Translations under genes and position numbers: made by a program
Assembly (NCBI GenBank): GCA_036261615.1
Contig: DATAKK010000007.1
Location: 25,223 to 89,222 of the forward strand
Length of the DNA stretch: 64,000 nucleotides
Reading direction: 5' to 3'
Source: JAJYQH01 sp036261615
Lineage (GTDB): Bacteria > Actinomycetota > Actinomycetes > Propionibacteriales > Propionibacteriaceae
Notes under the pieces: model-generated
What the model saw: the letters and a program-made list of their open reading frames with translations, nothing else
What the model was told of the DNA's origin: nothing
Databases searched by the model: none
In this document: piece by piece, positions 45,186-56,478 of the stretch
Layout of the letters: each line of letters begins with the position of its first letter
Position numbering within the stretch: position 1 is the first letter of the stretch

Positions 45186-47327
45186 TCAACCCTTGGGGTG
45201 GGAGGCCCGCGACGGCCTGGAGGTGCGCACTGCCACGATCCGCGACAACGCGACGGTGATGGCCGGGGCGGCCCGCTGCTGCAGCCGGACATTGCCGGAG
45301 GCGATCCCCATGACCCGTGCGAGGCTGGTGGAGGGCGACCCGTCGTCGAGCACGCGGTCGACCTCGAGCCACGTGTCGGTGCCCTGGTGGGCGGCCAGGA
45401 CGTCGACGATCTGCTGGGCCGAGGTCGCGAGCACGTCGGGGTTCTCCCGGCTCACGAGGTCCTCGGCCAGGCGGTGCAGGTCGACGACCGGCGTCCGTTC
45501 GGTCGCGCCGAGCGGCGCCAGCCGGGCCCGGAGGCTGGCGGGGGCGGTCGCCGGCTCACCGCTCGCGTCGCGGGCGATCGGCGCGTGGCCGAGCTGGCGC
45601 AGCACCGCGACGACGTCCTCCGGCTCGGCGAGGGCACCGAGCACGCCGCCGGCGATCCGGCGCAGCCCGAGCGGCCGGGCACGGGCGTCGTTGAGCAGGG
45701 CTTCGGCGGTGACGGGGTCATCGACGGTGATGACCGACGCGACGGCCGACACCTGCACGGCCCCGTGCCGGCGGGCCACGTCGTCGATGAGGTAGGCGAG
45801 CGGTTGGGGGAGGCCGGTGTCGGAGTGGCGGGTGATCCACTCGCGGATGCTCTCGGCGTTCCAGCCCGCGTCCAGGGCCCGGCGGACGCTTCCTCCGGTG
45901 AACCGGTGCACGCCCGCGCCCCCGACCGACTCCCGCTCGGCGAGCAGGCCGAGGGTGCTCGCCACCTCCCGGGTGAGGGGGCCCGGGGACACCGCGGTGA
46001 GGTCGCTCTGGATGATGATGTGGTCGACGTGGTCGGGGAAGTCCGGCTGGTGACCCGGGTCGGCGAGGGCTGTCCGGCGTCCGAACGCGACGACGCCCAG
46101 CAGGTTGAGCTCCTCGAGGATGCGGGCGACCCGCGAGGCGAGGTCCTCGGTGTCCCACGGCGGACGCAGCCAGGCGATCCGCTCGGCGAGCAGGCCGGCG
46201 TCCACCGGTGTCCCTGGCGACGCGGCGCCGAGCTGGTCGAGCACGAGGGCCCGCATCGGCCCGGCCCAGCCGATGTCCTCACCGGGGGTCAGGAGAGCGC
46301 CGGCGTCCGGCCACGCCGACATGCCCGCATAGGCGTCGAGGAGCGTGCGCCACCGGCGCCGGTCCGGTGACTCGGCCCACCGGTCGAACAGCACGGTCGG
46401 CAGCCAGGCGCGGCCGTCGTTCGCCAGGAGTCCGGCCGCCCGGCAGAGCTGGAGCACGAACACCGCCATGCCCGGGTTGCCGAGGGAGGCCGCGACCGCC
46501 GCGAGGTCCTTGCGGCTCAGCCCGCCCGAGGTCAGCGGACGCCGCACGTGCAGGCCGAAGTCGTCGACCGTCTGCTCGACGACGCGGATCAGCTCGAACG
46601 CCGCACCCAGACCGGCCTGGTCGGCGCGCCGGTTCGGGCCCTCGGACGCCGGCCAGCCCGGCACCGTCGTGGGCAGGGGGTGCTCGAACAGCCGGCCGCC
46701 CCGCAGCCGAAGGGAGACCTCGCGGGGAAGGATCGCCGTGTGCGGGTCGCGGGGCCGCAGCAGACGGGCCGCGAGCGCCCGGTCGGCGGGGGAGTCGCCC
46801 TCGCCGCGCCGGTCGGCGTCCCGCACCTGGCCGACGGGGGTGTCCCACACGAGCCGCTGGAGCAGCCGGCGCACGTCGTCGCCGGTGCGCTCGAGGGCGG
46901 CGTCGATCTCGGTGTCGCTCAGCGGCGACGGCGACTCGGGGGCCAGCCCGGCGGGGTAGGGGCCGATGGCCTGCCGGGCGCCCGAGGTGAGCCGCCAGCC
47001 GCGGTCGCTGCCCCATGCCAGCGCGACCCGGGCCAGGTGGGCGACCGCCGCCTCGACGGCCGGCCGGTCGGCCTGCAGCAGCGCCGCGAGGCGGCGGCTG
47101 GAGATGTCCTCGGGGCTGGCTGCCAGGGCGACGGCGACCCGGCGCTGCCAGGCGGTGAGCCGGTCGATGGCCAGCCGGGCGCTGGTGGGGCTGGCGGCCC
47201 GCTCGGCGAGCTCCTCGAGGGTGAGCGGCCGGGGCTGGGCGAGATCGGGACGCAGGCGGAGGAGGTGTTCGACGCTGGCCGGGTCGAGGGCCCGGACGAC
47301 GTCGGCCAGGGAGCGTCCGGCGGTCAC
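45186..47327 (-). CDS. XPB/Ssl2-like helicase-associated protein
   Basis: 713 residues, matching the actinobacterial 'helicase C-terminal domain, XPB/Ssl2-like' family (M. tuberculosis Rv0862c type). It has no Walker A. The N-terminal LRLRPDLAQPRPLTLEELAERA and IDRLTAWQRRVAVALA form a repeated winged-helix-like region, and DHIIIQSDLTAVSPGPL with LGLLAERESVGGAGVHRFT is the family core. It probably works with the XPB helicase encoded nearby. I chose the GTG at 47327: it overlaps the previous stop by four bases (GTGA), and longer frames run through another gene. Confidence 0.85.
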   Translation of the reverse strand: MTAGRSLADVVRALDPASVEHLLRLRPDLAQPRPLTLEELAERAASPTSARLAIDRLTAWQRRVAVALAASPEDISSRRLAALLQADRPAVEAAVAHLARVALAWGSDRGWRLTSGARQAIGPYPAGLAPESPSPLSDTEIDAALERTGDDVRRLLQRLVWDTPVGQVRDADRRGEGDSPADRALAARLLRPRDPHTAILPREVSLRLRGGRLFEHPLPTTVPGWPASEGPNRRADQAGLGAAFELIRVVEQTVDDFGLHVRRPLTSGGLSRKDLAAVAASLGNPGMAVFVLQLCRAAGLLANDGRAWLPTVLFDRWAESPDRRRWRTLLDAYAGMSAWPDAGALLTPGEDIGWAGPMRALVLDQLGAASPGTPVDAGLLAERIAWLRPPWDTEDLASRVARILEELNLLGVVAFGRRTALADPGHQPDFPDHVDHIIIQSDLTAVSPGPLTREVASTLGLLAERESVGGAGVHRFTGGSVRRALDAGWNAESIREWITRHSDTGLPQPLAYLIDDVARRHGAVQVSAVASVITVDDPVTAEALLNDARARPLGLRRIAGGVLGALAEPEDVVAVLRQLGHAPIARDASGEPATAPASLRARLAPLGATERTPVVDLHRLAEDLVSRENPDVLATSAQQIVDVLAAHQGTDTWLEVDRVLDDGSPSTSLARVMGIASGNVRLQQRAAPAITVALSRIVAVRTSRPSRASHPKG

Positions 47328-48184
47328 CGCCGCGAGCCCCCCACGGCCATGCTGATCGTCGCGGCGATGAGGAGGACGAAGCAGATCACCTGGCTCACCG
47401 ACGAGGTGGTCGCGAACCAGTCGTACGGCTGGCCCGCCCACATGAGGGCGGCCACCGGGATCAGGGCCCCCGCGCCGACGGCAGCGGCGGTCGCGAGGCC
47501 CCTGCGGGGGGGCTGCACCCGGCGGACGATGAGGGCCGCCGCGACGAGCAGCAGCACCGACAGCGACTGGATCACCGTGCCCCCGAGCAGCAGGAGGACG
47601 AGCAACCAGCCCATCGCTCCCGGGCGGGCGGGCGTCGGCGACGGCGGGGGTCCCCACTGGGGGCCCGGGTTGCCGGGCGGATAGGCGCCCTGCGGGTAGC
47701 TGCCCTGGGGTGGGTACGCCGGGGGAGGGTAGCCGCCGAACGCGGCGTCCGGGGCCCGCTGAGGCAGGGGCGGCGCGTACGGGCCGGGGGCCGCCACACC
47801 GGCGGCGGGGACCACCGGGGGCCCGGTCGGTGGGGCGAAGTCGGTGGCCCCGGACGCCGGCTCGCCCGACAGAGGCAGGGGTCGGGTGGGGTCCCACCCA
47901 CCGGACCCGTGCCCGGCGACCGTCCCCCAGGCGGTCGTCCCGGTGAAGCTCGCGGACCCGGTGTCGAACGCCTCGTGCGGGTCGCGGGGCTCGGCGGTGT
48001 GCGGGACGAGCTGGGCGAGGGGCGGTGCCGACGGCGCCTCGAACGCGGCGGGCGGGGCCGCCGGTCGGTCGTCGGCGGGATGGGGTTCGGGCTGCGGCGC
48101 GGTCAGCGGGTGGGCGCGTGGCGTGGCGAAGCCGTACGGGCGCCCCGTCGGCGCGTACTCGACCCCATCACGCCAGTCAGCCAC
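47324..48184 (-). CDS. Proline-rich membrane protein
   Basis: 286 residues. The first 185 are Pro-, Ala- and Gly-rich with repeated YPPQG/YPQGAYPPG-like units and are likely disordered; about four membrane helices follow (WLLVLLLLGGTVIQSLSVLLLVAAALIV, TAAAVGAGALIPVAALMWA, VICFVLLIAATISMAV). Such architecture is common in actinobacterial septum or polar proteins, but no function can be assigned. The GTG start has TAGACT (48191-48196, minus) six bases upstream, so a leaderless mRNA can begin inside the end of the MFS gene. Confidence 0.8.
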   Translation of the reverse strand: MADWRDGVEYAPTGRPYGFATPRAHPLTAPQPEPHPADDRPAAPPAAFEAPSAPPLAQLVPHTAEPRDPHEAFDTGSASFTGTTAWGTVAGHGSGGWDPTRPLPLSGEPASGATDFAPPTGPPVVPAAGVAAPGPYAPPLPQRAPDAAFGGYPPPAYPPQGSYPQGAYPPGNPGPQWGPPPSPTPARPGAMGWLLVLLLLGGTVIQSLSVLLLVAAALIVRRVQPPRRGLATAAAVGAGALIPVAALMWAGQPYDWFATTSSVSQVICFVLLIAATISMAVGGSRR

Positions 48185-49574
48185 GCGGCGAGTCTACCGA
48201 GGGCTGACGCAGCCGTCGGGGCGTGAGGTCGAGCGGGCGGATGCCCAGCCGGCGCGCCTTGGCGGGGTGGTGGGCGTGCCGTCCCCGGGTCGTGCGCTCC
48301 CCGGGAGCGCTGATCGTGAAGATCGGCCGGAGGGCCGCCTGCCGGTGCGCGAGGGTCGGCAGCTGGCCCGAGATCCGGGCCATCCACCACGCGAGCACGG
48401 CGGACGCGGTGGCCGCGACGAGGGCGCTGGACAGCAGCGCGGTGCGCCCGCCCACGGCGTCGACGAACCGGCCCATCACCGGGCCGCCGATCGCCTGGCC
48501 GCCGAGCAGCACGATGATGTAGACGCTCATCACCCGGCCGCGGGCGGCCTGGACGGTGGACATCTGGATGAGTCCGCTGGCGCGCAGGGTGAACATCACC
48601 GTGAGCAGCGCCGCGAGGAGGATGATCGCCCCGAACAGCGCCGGCCACGGGGAGAGGGCCGCGGACACCATGAGGGTCGCGATGCCGGCGAGGCTCAGGG
48701 TGAGCAGCCGCAGCCGGATGGGGGTGACGAAGCGTCCGGCGAGCAGCGACCCGGCCACCGACCCGAGGGCGGCGAGGGAGTTGAACTGGCTGTAGCCGTT
48801 GACCCCGCGGTGGAACACGTGGGTCGCCATGTCGGCGTAGATCACCGGCATGTTGAGCAGGGTGAGCGACAGCACTCCGACGAGCACCATCGTCCAGGCG
48901 ATCTGGCTCGTGCGGCGGATCGTCGCGATCCCCTCCCCGACCGTCGGCCGGTGTCCGGTGACGACGGGGGCGGGCAGCTCGCGGATGAGCGAGATGAGGA
49001 CCAGCGTGACGACGCAGCCGCCGGCGTTGGCGATGAAGGCCCAGCCGGTGCCGACCGAGCCGATGAGGATCGCGGACAGCGCTGGACCCCAGAATCCGGA
49101 CCCCTGGAAGGCCACCGAGTTGAGCGAGAGTGCCTGGGGCAGTTGCGGGCCCGACAGCAGCGGCACCATCGAGGCGCGCGCCGGCTGCTCGAGCACCTGG
49201 GTGAACCCGACGAACACCGCCGCGGCGAGCACGTGCCAGGGGCGGACGTGCCCGGTGAGAGTGAGGACGCCGAGGGTCAGGGCGCTGAGGCCGACGCCGG
49301 CCTGGGCGATGTTGAGCAGCGTCCGGGAACTGAAGCGGTCGGCGAGGACGCCGCCCCACAGTCCCAGGAGCAGCAGGGGGGCGTTCTGCAGGGCCTGCGC
49401 GAGGCCGACCATGACGAGGCTGTTGGTGAGCTTAAGGAGCAGCCAGTCCTGGGCGATGCGCGCCACCCAGAAGCCGGTGCCGCCGAACAGCATGGCGACG
49501 ACGTAGTTCCAATAGCCGGGACGGGCGATCACCGAGGCGCGAAGGGACGCACGCAGGCGAGCTGACAAGGGCAT
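48177..49574 (-). CDS. MFS transporter, EntS/MFS_3-like
   Basis: 465 residues with about twelve membrane segments in two halves. The loop 2-3 motif is GLWGGVLADRFSSRTLL, and QALQNAPLLLLGLWGG plus PLLSGPQLPQALSLNSVAFQGSGFWGPAL match the MFS_3 branch that includes siderophore and macrolide exporters. The end carries a basic cytoplasmic tail of about 50 residues. The substrate is unknown. The last eight bases overlap the proline-rich protein gene. Confidence 0.87.
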   Translation of the reverse strand: MPLSARLRASLRASVIARPGYWNYVVAMLFGGTGFWVARIAQDWLLLKLTNSLVMVGLAQALQNAPLLLLGLWGGVLADRFSSRTLLNIAQAGVGLSALTLGVLTLTGHVRPWHVLAAAVFVGFTQVLEQPARASMVPLLSGPQLPQALSLNSVAFQGSGFWGPALSAILIGSVGTGWAFIANAGGCVVTLVLISLIRELPAPVVTGHRPTVGEGIATIRRTSQIAWTMVLVGVLSLTLLNMPVIYADMATHVFHRGVNGYSQFNSLAALGSVAGSLLAGRFVTPIRLRLLTLSLAGIATLMVSAALSPWPALFGAIILLAALLTVMFTLRASGLIQMSTVQAARGRVMSVYIIVLLGGQAIGGPVMGRFVDAVGGRTALLSSALVAATASAVLAWWMARISGQLPTLAHRQAALRPIFTISAPGERTTRGRHAHHPAKARRLGIRPLDLTPRRLRQPSVDSPRG

Positions 49575-49728
49575 TCTGAGTCCAAGGACGTGAAGGGGGG
49601 AGCGATGGGGAGTCGGTGCGTGCGCCTGCCTCTGAACCTGCCCGGGCGGCTGCCGTTATGCTATCAACCTGACCGCCCGGTTCATAGTCGACGCGCGCAT
49701 TCCGCTGGTCGCGCTGCTGGCTGCCAGC

Positions 49729-49734
49729 TAGGCT
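49729..49734 (+). promoter_or_regulatory. Likely -10 box of cspB
   Basis: TAGGCT 33 bases before the cspB GTG. A start of transcription near 49741 would leave a short leader ending in the GAGGAG ribosome site. GCCAG and CTGGC flank it as an 18-base-spaced inverted pair. Confidence 0.45.
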
Positions 49735-49766
49735 TGTTCGGCGAACTGGCGAGGAGTGGAGAAACC

Positions 49767-50150
49767 GTGGCAATCGGCAAGGTGCGTTTCTACGACGCGG
49801 AGAAGGGCTTCGGCTTCATCAGCAAGGACGACGGCGGTGACGTCTACGTCCGCGCGTCCGTGCTGCCCGCCGGCGTCACCTCCCTCAAGCCGGGGCAGAA
49901 GGTCGAGTTCGGGGTGGTCGAGGGACGCCGGGGCGAGCAGGCCCTGTCGCTGCGCCTCATCGACGCCCCGCCCTCGCTGTCGAAGGCGTTGCGCAAGAAG
50001 CCCGAGCAGATGACCGTCATCGTCGAAGACCTCATCAAGCTGCTCGACGGCATCGGGAACGGCTACCGGCACGGTCGCTACCCCGACGCCAAGCACAGCG
50101 CCCAGATCGCGCAGCTGCTGCGCTCGGTCGCCGACGAGCTGGAACTGTGA
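49767..50150 (+). CDS. cspB: Cold-shock protein CspB with C-terminal extension
   Basis: 127 residues. The first 65 are a cold-shock domain with RNP motifs GKVRFYDAEKGFGFIS and DVYVRASVL; Val replaces the more usual Phe/His in part of RNP2. The extra 60 residues (PPSLSKALRKKPEQMTVIVEDLIKLLDGI..RYPDAKHSAQIAQLLRSVADELEL) are helical and shared with M. tuberculosis CspB (Rv0871). It binds single-stranded RNA or DNA. I chose GTG 49767, with GAGGAG upstream, over a longer frame. The stop overlaps the DUF3027 start (GTGA). Confidence 0.93.
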   Translation: MAIGKVRFYDAEKGFGFISKDDGGDVYVRASVLPAGVTSLKPGQKVEFGVVEGRRGEQALSLRLIDAPPSLSKALRKKPEQMTVIVEDLIKLLDGIGNGYRHGRYPDAKHSAQIAQLLRSVADELEL

Positions 50151-50932
50151 GCGAACGGGCCGCCGTGAGGGCGGCGAAGCTCGACGCGGTGGTGGCCGGC
50201 TCGGTCGACCTCGCCCGGGCCGCCGCCGAGGAGCAGGCCGGCGACTTCGGCGTCGGCGAGCACCTCGGCGTGGTCGTCGAGGGCGAGCGCGTCGTCACCC
50301 ACCTCTTCGCCTGCCCGCACTCCGGTTACTCGGGCTGGCGGTGGGCCGTCACGCTGGTTCGCGCCAGCCGGGCCCGGGTCGCCACCGTCAACGAGGTGGT
50401 GCTGCTGCCCGGCGAGGAGGCGCTGCTGGCGCCGACGTGGGTGCCGTGGAGCGACCGCATCCGCCCCGGGGACCTCGCGCCCGGAACGCTGCTGCCCACG
50501 CCCGACAACGACCCGCGGCTCGAGCCGGGTTTCACCGGCGGCGAGCAGGCCGACGACGCCGACCCGGCGGAATGGGCCGCGACCCGCGCCGTCGTGGCCG
50601 AGCTCGGACTGGGCCGTGAGCGGGTGCTCTCGGCGTTCGGACGCGGGGAGGCGGCGACCCGGTGGCTCGACGGCCACGGCGGTCCCGACGACCCGAGCAC
50701 CGCGCAGGCGCCGGCGTCCTGCGTCACCTGCGGCTACTTCGTCCGCCTCAGCGGCGAACTCGGGCGGATGTTCGGGGCGTGCACCAACGAGTACACCCCC
50801 TTCGACGGCCACGTGGTGAGCGTCGACCACGGCTGCGGCGGGCACTCCGACGTCGTGGAGGACGAGCGCGGCATCGAGCTGGGCCTCCCCGTGTTCGACA
50901 CCATCTCCGTCGACACCGGCCTGTTCGACTGA
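50147..50932 (+). CDS. DUF3027 protein
   Basis: 261 residues, made together with CspB through a four-base overlap. VGEHLGVVVEGERVVTHLFACPHSGYSGWRWAVTLVRA is the conserved first half. CVTCGYFVRLSGELGRMFGACTNEYTPFDGHVVSVDHGCGGHS carries four Cys and several His, likely a zinc site. The family is actinobacterial and uncharacterised; the fixed link to CspB suggests an RNA-related or stress role. Confidence 0.88.
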   Translation: MSERAAVRAAKLDAVVAGSVDLARAAAEEQAGDFGVGEHLGVVVEGERVVTHLFACPHSGYSGWRWAVTLVRASRARVATVNEVVLLPGEEALLAPTWVPWSDRIRPGDLAPGTLLPTPDNDPRLEPGFTGGEQADDADPAEWAATRAVVAELGLGRERVLSAFGRGEAATRWLDGHGGPDDPSTAQAPASCVTCGYFVRLSGELGRMFGACTNEYTPFDGHVVSVDHGCGGHSDVVEDERGIELGLPVFDTISVDTGLFD

Positions 50933-50943
50933 TCCCGTCCCCG

Positions 50944-51026
50944 GGGCGTACGACCTGACTGGGGGCGTACGAGATGTGGGGCGAAATCGTCGTTTCGTAC
51001 GCCCGGGGCGACGAAACCTACGCCCG
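50944..51026. repeat. Intergenic repeat family A, copy 4
   Basis: Half-sites start at 50947, 50966, 50996 (CGTACG) and 51017 (CCTACG), spaced 19, 30 and 21 bases, between convergent DUF3027 and DUF2530 genes. It aligns well with copy 2. Its first arm (through TGACTG) is complementary to the third arm of copy 2 at 16 of 17 positions, better than to its own third arm. Confidence 0.75.
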
Positions 51027-51045
51027 GGAACGGGGGCGGGGCGGG

Positions 51046-51309
51046 TCAGGCTCCGCGGGCGGCGCGGCGACGGCAGTAGGCGTAGCCGATGAGGCCGAGC
51101 AGGACGCCGCACGCTCCGACCCAGACCCACCAGCCGCGCCCGGAGGCGTCGAGACGGGACCTCAGGATCAGCAGCACGACCGTCGCGACCGCGAACAGGG
51201 CGGTGCCGATGACGGTGGCGGTGATGCCGTTCTCGTCGAGGGGCCGGATGGGCGCCTGGAGGAAGTGATGGTGCTCCGGCGCGCCGGTGGGCTCGGACGT
51301 CCCGTTCAT
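51046..51309 (-). CDS. DUF2530 membrane protein
   Basis: 87 residues. Two membrane helices (AVIGTALFAVATVVLLIL-type near residues 32-50 and WVWVGACGVLLGLIGYAY near 63-80) are separated by a short Arg/Asp loop, and the protein ends in a basic tail (CRRRAARGA). The pattern fits the actinobacterial DUF2530 family. Function unknown. It is divergent from the purine permease gene with only 47 bases between the starts. Confidence 0.85.
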   Translation of the reverse strand: MNGTSEPTGAPEHHHFLQAPIRPLDENGITATVIGTALFAVATVVLLILRSRLDASGRGWWVWVGACGVLLGLIGYAYCRRRAARGA

Positions 51310-51356
51310 GAGGCCCGATTCTAGGCTTTCCGCCCGGTCCCCATACCATGTGCGCC

Positions 51357-52928
<1,572 letters not shown>

Positions 52929-52952
52929 GCCCCCGGCGACCGCACGGCACCC

Positions 52953-52983
52953 GGCGTCCCGGCCCCCTGAGGGTCGGGACGCC
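52953..52983. terminator. Terminator after the purine permease gene
   Basis: Thirteen-base arms GGCGTCCCGGCCC and GGGTCGGGACGCC with one mismatch around a five-base loop, 25 bases after the stop. Confidence 0.85.
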
Positions 52984-53056
52984 GTCGCGTCCGGGGGCCG
53001 TCTCGCGCCCTCGGGACGCCCCCTCCGACGCGTCCCTCCCCGGTAGGTTTGGGCGC

Positions 53057-56000
53057 ATGTTCACCAAAGTACTTGTGGCCAACCGCGGTGAGATCGCGGT
53101 GCGCGCCTTCCGGGCCGCACACGAACTCGGCCTGCAGACCGTGGCCGTCTTCCCTTATGAAGACCGCAACGCCGACCACCGGATCAAGGCGGACGAGGCC
53201 TACCAGATCGGCACCCCGGGCCACCCGGTGCGGGCCTACCTGGACATCGCCGAGATCATCGCCGCGGCCAAGAAGGCCGGTGCGGACGCGATCTACCCGG
53301 GCTACGGATTCCTGTCGGAGAACCCCGACCTGGCCACCGCCTGCGCCGAGAACGGCATCACGTTCATCGGCCCGCCGGCCCGGGTGCTCGAACTCGCCGG
53401 CAACAAGGTGCGCGCCATCGCCGCCGCGCGCGCGGTCGGCATCCCCACCCTCCAGTCGACCCCGCCGTCGACCGACCCCGACGAGCTCGTCGCCGGCGCC
53501 CAGGGCATCGGCTTCCCGGTGTTCGTCAAGGCCGTCGCCGGCGGTGGCGGCCGCGGCATGCGCCGGGTGAACAGCAGCGAGGAGCTGCCGGCAGCGCTGG
53601 GCGCGGCGATGCGCGAGGCGGAGGCCGCCTTCGGCGACCCGACCGTCTACATCGAGCAGGCCGTCGGCCGCCCCCGCCACATCGAGGTGCAGATCCTCGC
53701 CGACCAGACGGGCGAGACGATGCACCTGTTCGAGCGCGACTGCTCGATCCAGCGCCGGCACCAGAAGGTCATCGAGATCGCCCCGGCGCCCAACATCAGC
53801 CAGGAGCTGCGCGACGCCCTCACCTCGGACGCCGTCGCGTTCGCCAAGTCGATCGGCTACTCCTGCGCGGGCACCGTAGAGTTCCTCGTCGAGACCGAGG
53901 GCGAGCGGGCCGGCAAGCACGTGTTCATCGAGATGAACCCCCGCATCCAGGTCGAGCACACGGTCACCGAGGAGATCACCGACGTCGACCTCGTCCAGTC
54001 GCAGATGCGGATCGCCGCGGGGGAGACCCTCGCCGACCTCGGCCTGTCCCAGGACGCCGTCCGCATCCGGGGCGCGGCGCTGCAGTGCCGCATCACCACC
54101 GAGGACCCGCTCAACAACTTCCGTCCCGACACCGGCATCATCACCGGCTACCGCTCGGCGTCCGGCGCCGGGATCCGGCTCGACGGCGGCACCGTCGCCA
54201 CCGGCGTCGAGATCAGCCCCCACTTCGACTCGCTGCTCGTGAAGCTCACCGCCCGCGGTCGCGACTTCCCCGCCGCCATCGCCCGTGCCGACCGGGCGCT
54301 GGCCGAGTTCCGCATCCGCGGGCTGTCGACGAACATCTCGTTCCTCCGGAGCGTGCTCGAGGAGCCGGCCTTCCGCGCCGGCGACGTGTCGACGTCGTTC
54401 ATCGAGGAGCGCCCGCACCTGTTGAGCGCCCGGCGTCCGGGAGACCGCGGCACCAAGATGCTGCGCTGGCTCGCCGACGTCACCGTCAACAAGCCCAACG
54501 GGGAGCCGATCACGACGGTGTCGCCGAAGGCCAAGCTCCCGGAGTTCGACATCTCCGGGCCCGCGCCCGACGGCGCCCGGCAGCGGCTGCTCGCCCTCGG
54601 CCCGGAGGGTTTCTCCCGGCAGCTGCGGGAGCAGTCCCAGGTCGAGGTGACCGACACGACCTTCCGCGACGCCCACCAGTCTCTGCTCGCCACCCGGGTG
54701 CGCACGGGCGACCTCGTGCACGTCGCCCCCTACTACGCGCGGATGCTCCCCGGCCTGTTCTCGGTCGAGTGCTGGGGAGGCGCGACCTACGACGTCGCCC
54801 TGCGCTTCCTCGGGGAGGACCCGTGGGAACGGCTGGCCCAGCTGCGCGAGGCGATGCCCGGCCAGTGCCTCCAGATGCTCCTGCGCGGCCGCAACACCGT
54901 GGGCTACACGCCGTACCCGACGGAGGTGACCGAGGCGTTCGTCGAGGAGGCCACGGCGGTCGGCATCGACATCTTCCGGATCTTCGACGCCCTCAACGAC
55001 GTCGAGCAGATGCGCCCCGCGATCGAGGCCGTCCGCGCCACCGGCACCAGCGTGGCCGAGGTCGGGCTGTGCTACACCGGCGACCTCAGCGACCCCGACG
55101 AGCGCATCTACACGCTCGACTACTACCTGCGTCTCGCCGAGCAGATCGTCGACGCCGGCGCGCACATCCTCGCGATCAAGGACATGGCCGGGCTGCTGCG
55201 GCCCTACGCGGCGTCCACCCTGGTCACCGCGCTGCGCTCGCGGTTCGACCTGCCCGTGCACCTGCACACCCACGACACGGCGGGCGGGCAGCTGGCCACG
55301 CTCATCTCGGCGATCGACGCCGGGGTGGACGCCGTCGACGTCGCCAGCGCGCCGATGGCGGCCACCACCAGCCAGCCGTCGGCGTCCGCGCTCGTGGCGG
55401 CGCTCGAGCACACCGAGAAGGCGACCAAGCTCGACTTCGACGCGGTCACGGCCCTCGAGCCGTACTGGGAGGCGGTGCGCAAGGTCTACCGGCCGTTCGA
55501 GAGCGGACTGCCCAGCCCGACCGGACGCGTGTACACCCACGAGATCCCGGGCGGCCAGCTGTCGAACCTGCGCCAGCAGGCGATCTCGCTGGGGCTCGGC
55601 GACAAGTTCGAGCAGATCGAGTCGACCTACGCCGCGGCCGACAAGATCCTCGGCCGCCCGGTCAAGGTGACGCCGAGCTCCAAGGTGGTCGGTGACCTCG
55701 CGCTGCACCTCGTCGCCGTCGGGGCCGACCCGGCCGAGTTCGAGGCCGACCCGCAGCGGTTCGACATCCCCGACTCGGTGGTCGGCTTCCTCAACGGAGA
55801 GCTGGGTGCCCCCGCGGGCGGCTGGCCCGAGCCGTTCCGCAGCAAGGCGCTGGCCGGACGCCGCACGCCGGTGCGGATCACCGAGGTGCCGGCCGACGAC
55901 CTCGCCAAGCTGGCCGAGCCCGGCCGCGTCCGGCAGGAGACCCTCAACCGGCTGCTGTTCCCCGGACCGAGCAAGGAGTTCGCCGCCTACCGCGAGGAGT

Positions 56001-56455
56001 ACGGCGACCTGTCGCCGATGCCGACCCTGCCCTACCTCTACGGGCTGCGGGCCGGTGTCGAGCACGCGGTCGAGCTGCGCAGCGGGGTCACCATGCTGTT
56101 CGGCCTGGACGCCATCGGCGAGCCCGACAACAAGGGTGTCCGCACGGTCATGTGCACGCTCAACGGCCAGATCCGCCCGATCCGGGTGCGCGACCGGTCG
56201 ATCAAGGTGGCGGCCGACACGGTGGAACGGGCCGACACGTCCAACCCCAAGCACGTCGCGGCGCCGTTCGCGGGTGCGGTGACGATCATCGTGCGTCCCG
56301 GCGACACGATCGAGGCGGGCCAGACGGTGGCGACGATCGAGGCGATGAAGATGGAGGCCGCGATCAACGCGCCGGTCGCCGGGGTGGTCGACCGGCTCAC
56401 CTTCACCGAGACCCGCCCGGTCGAGGGCGGCGACCTCATCCTCGTGCTGAGGTAG
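53057..56455 (+). CDS. pyc: Pyruvate carboxylase
   Basis: 1132 residues, full-length single-chain enzyme. Biotin carboxylase (about 1-450) starts FTKVLVANRGEIAVRAFRAA and has the GGGGRGMR ATP loop and EMNPRIQVEHTVTE. Carboxyltransferase (about 530-800) has TFRDAHQSLLATRVRT, with metal-binding HLHTHDTAGG. A tetramerisation/allosteric segment follows, then the biotinyl domain with Lys1098 in EAMKMEA. It makes oxaloacetate from pyruvate, bicarbonate and ATP to refill the TCA cycle. The mRNA is probably leaderless: TAGGTT (53044-53049) ends seven bases before the ATG. Confidence 0.97.
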   Translation: MFTKVLVANRGEIAVRAFRAAHELGLQTVAVFPYEDRNADHRIKADEAYQIGTPGHPVRAYLDIAEIIAAAKKAGADAIYPGYGFLSENPDLATACAENGITFIGPPARVLELAGNKVRAIAAARAVGIPTLQSTPPSTDPDELVAGAQGIGFPVFVKAVAGGGGRGMRRVNSSEELPAALGAAMREAEAAFGDPTVYIEQAVGRPRHIEVQILADQTGETMHLFERDCSIQRRHQKVIEIAPAPNISQELRDALTSDAVAFAKSIGYSCAGTVEFLVETEGERAGKHVFIEMNPRIQVEHTVTEEITDVDLVQSQMRIAAGETLADLGLSQDAVRIRGAALQCRITTEDPLNNFRPDTGIITGYRSASGAGIRLDGGTVATGVEISPHFDSLLVKLTARGRDFPAAIARADRALAEFRIRGLSTNISFLRSVLEEPAFRAGDVSTSFIEERPHLLSARRPGDRGTKMLRWLADVTVNKPNGEPITTVSPKAKLPEFDISGPAPDGARQRLLALGPEGFSRQLREQSQVEVTDTTFRDAHQSLLATRVRTGDLVHVAPYYARMLPGLFSVECWGGATYDVALRFLGEDPWERLAQLREAMPGQCLQMLLRGRNTVGYTPYPTEVTEAFVEEATAVGIDIFRIFDALNDVEQMRPAIEAVRATGTSVAEVGLCYTGDLSDPDERIYTLDYYLRLAEQIVDAGAHILAIKDMAGLLRPYAASTLVTALRSRFDLPVHLHTHDTAGGQLATLISAIDAGVDAVDVASAPMAATTSQPSASALVAALEHTEKATKLDFDAVTALEPYWEAVRKVYRPFESGLPSPTGRVYTHEIPGGQLSNLRQQAISLGLGDKFEQIESTYAAADKILGRPVKVTPSSKVVGDLALHLVAVGADPAEFEADPQRFDIPDSVVGFLNGELGAPAGGWPEPFRSKALAGRRTPVRITEVPADDLAKLAEPGRVRQETLNRLLFPGPSKEFAAYREEYGDLSPMPTLPYLYGLRAGVEHAVELRSGVTMLFGLDAIGEPDNKGVRTVMCTLNGQIRPIRVRDRSIKVAADTVERADTSNPKHVAAPFAGAVTIIVRPGDTIEAGQTVATIEAMKMEAAINAPVAGVVDRLTFTETRPVEGGDLILVLR

Positions 56456-56478
56456 TCGCCCCGCGGCGTGGACGCCGG

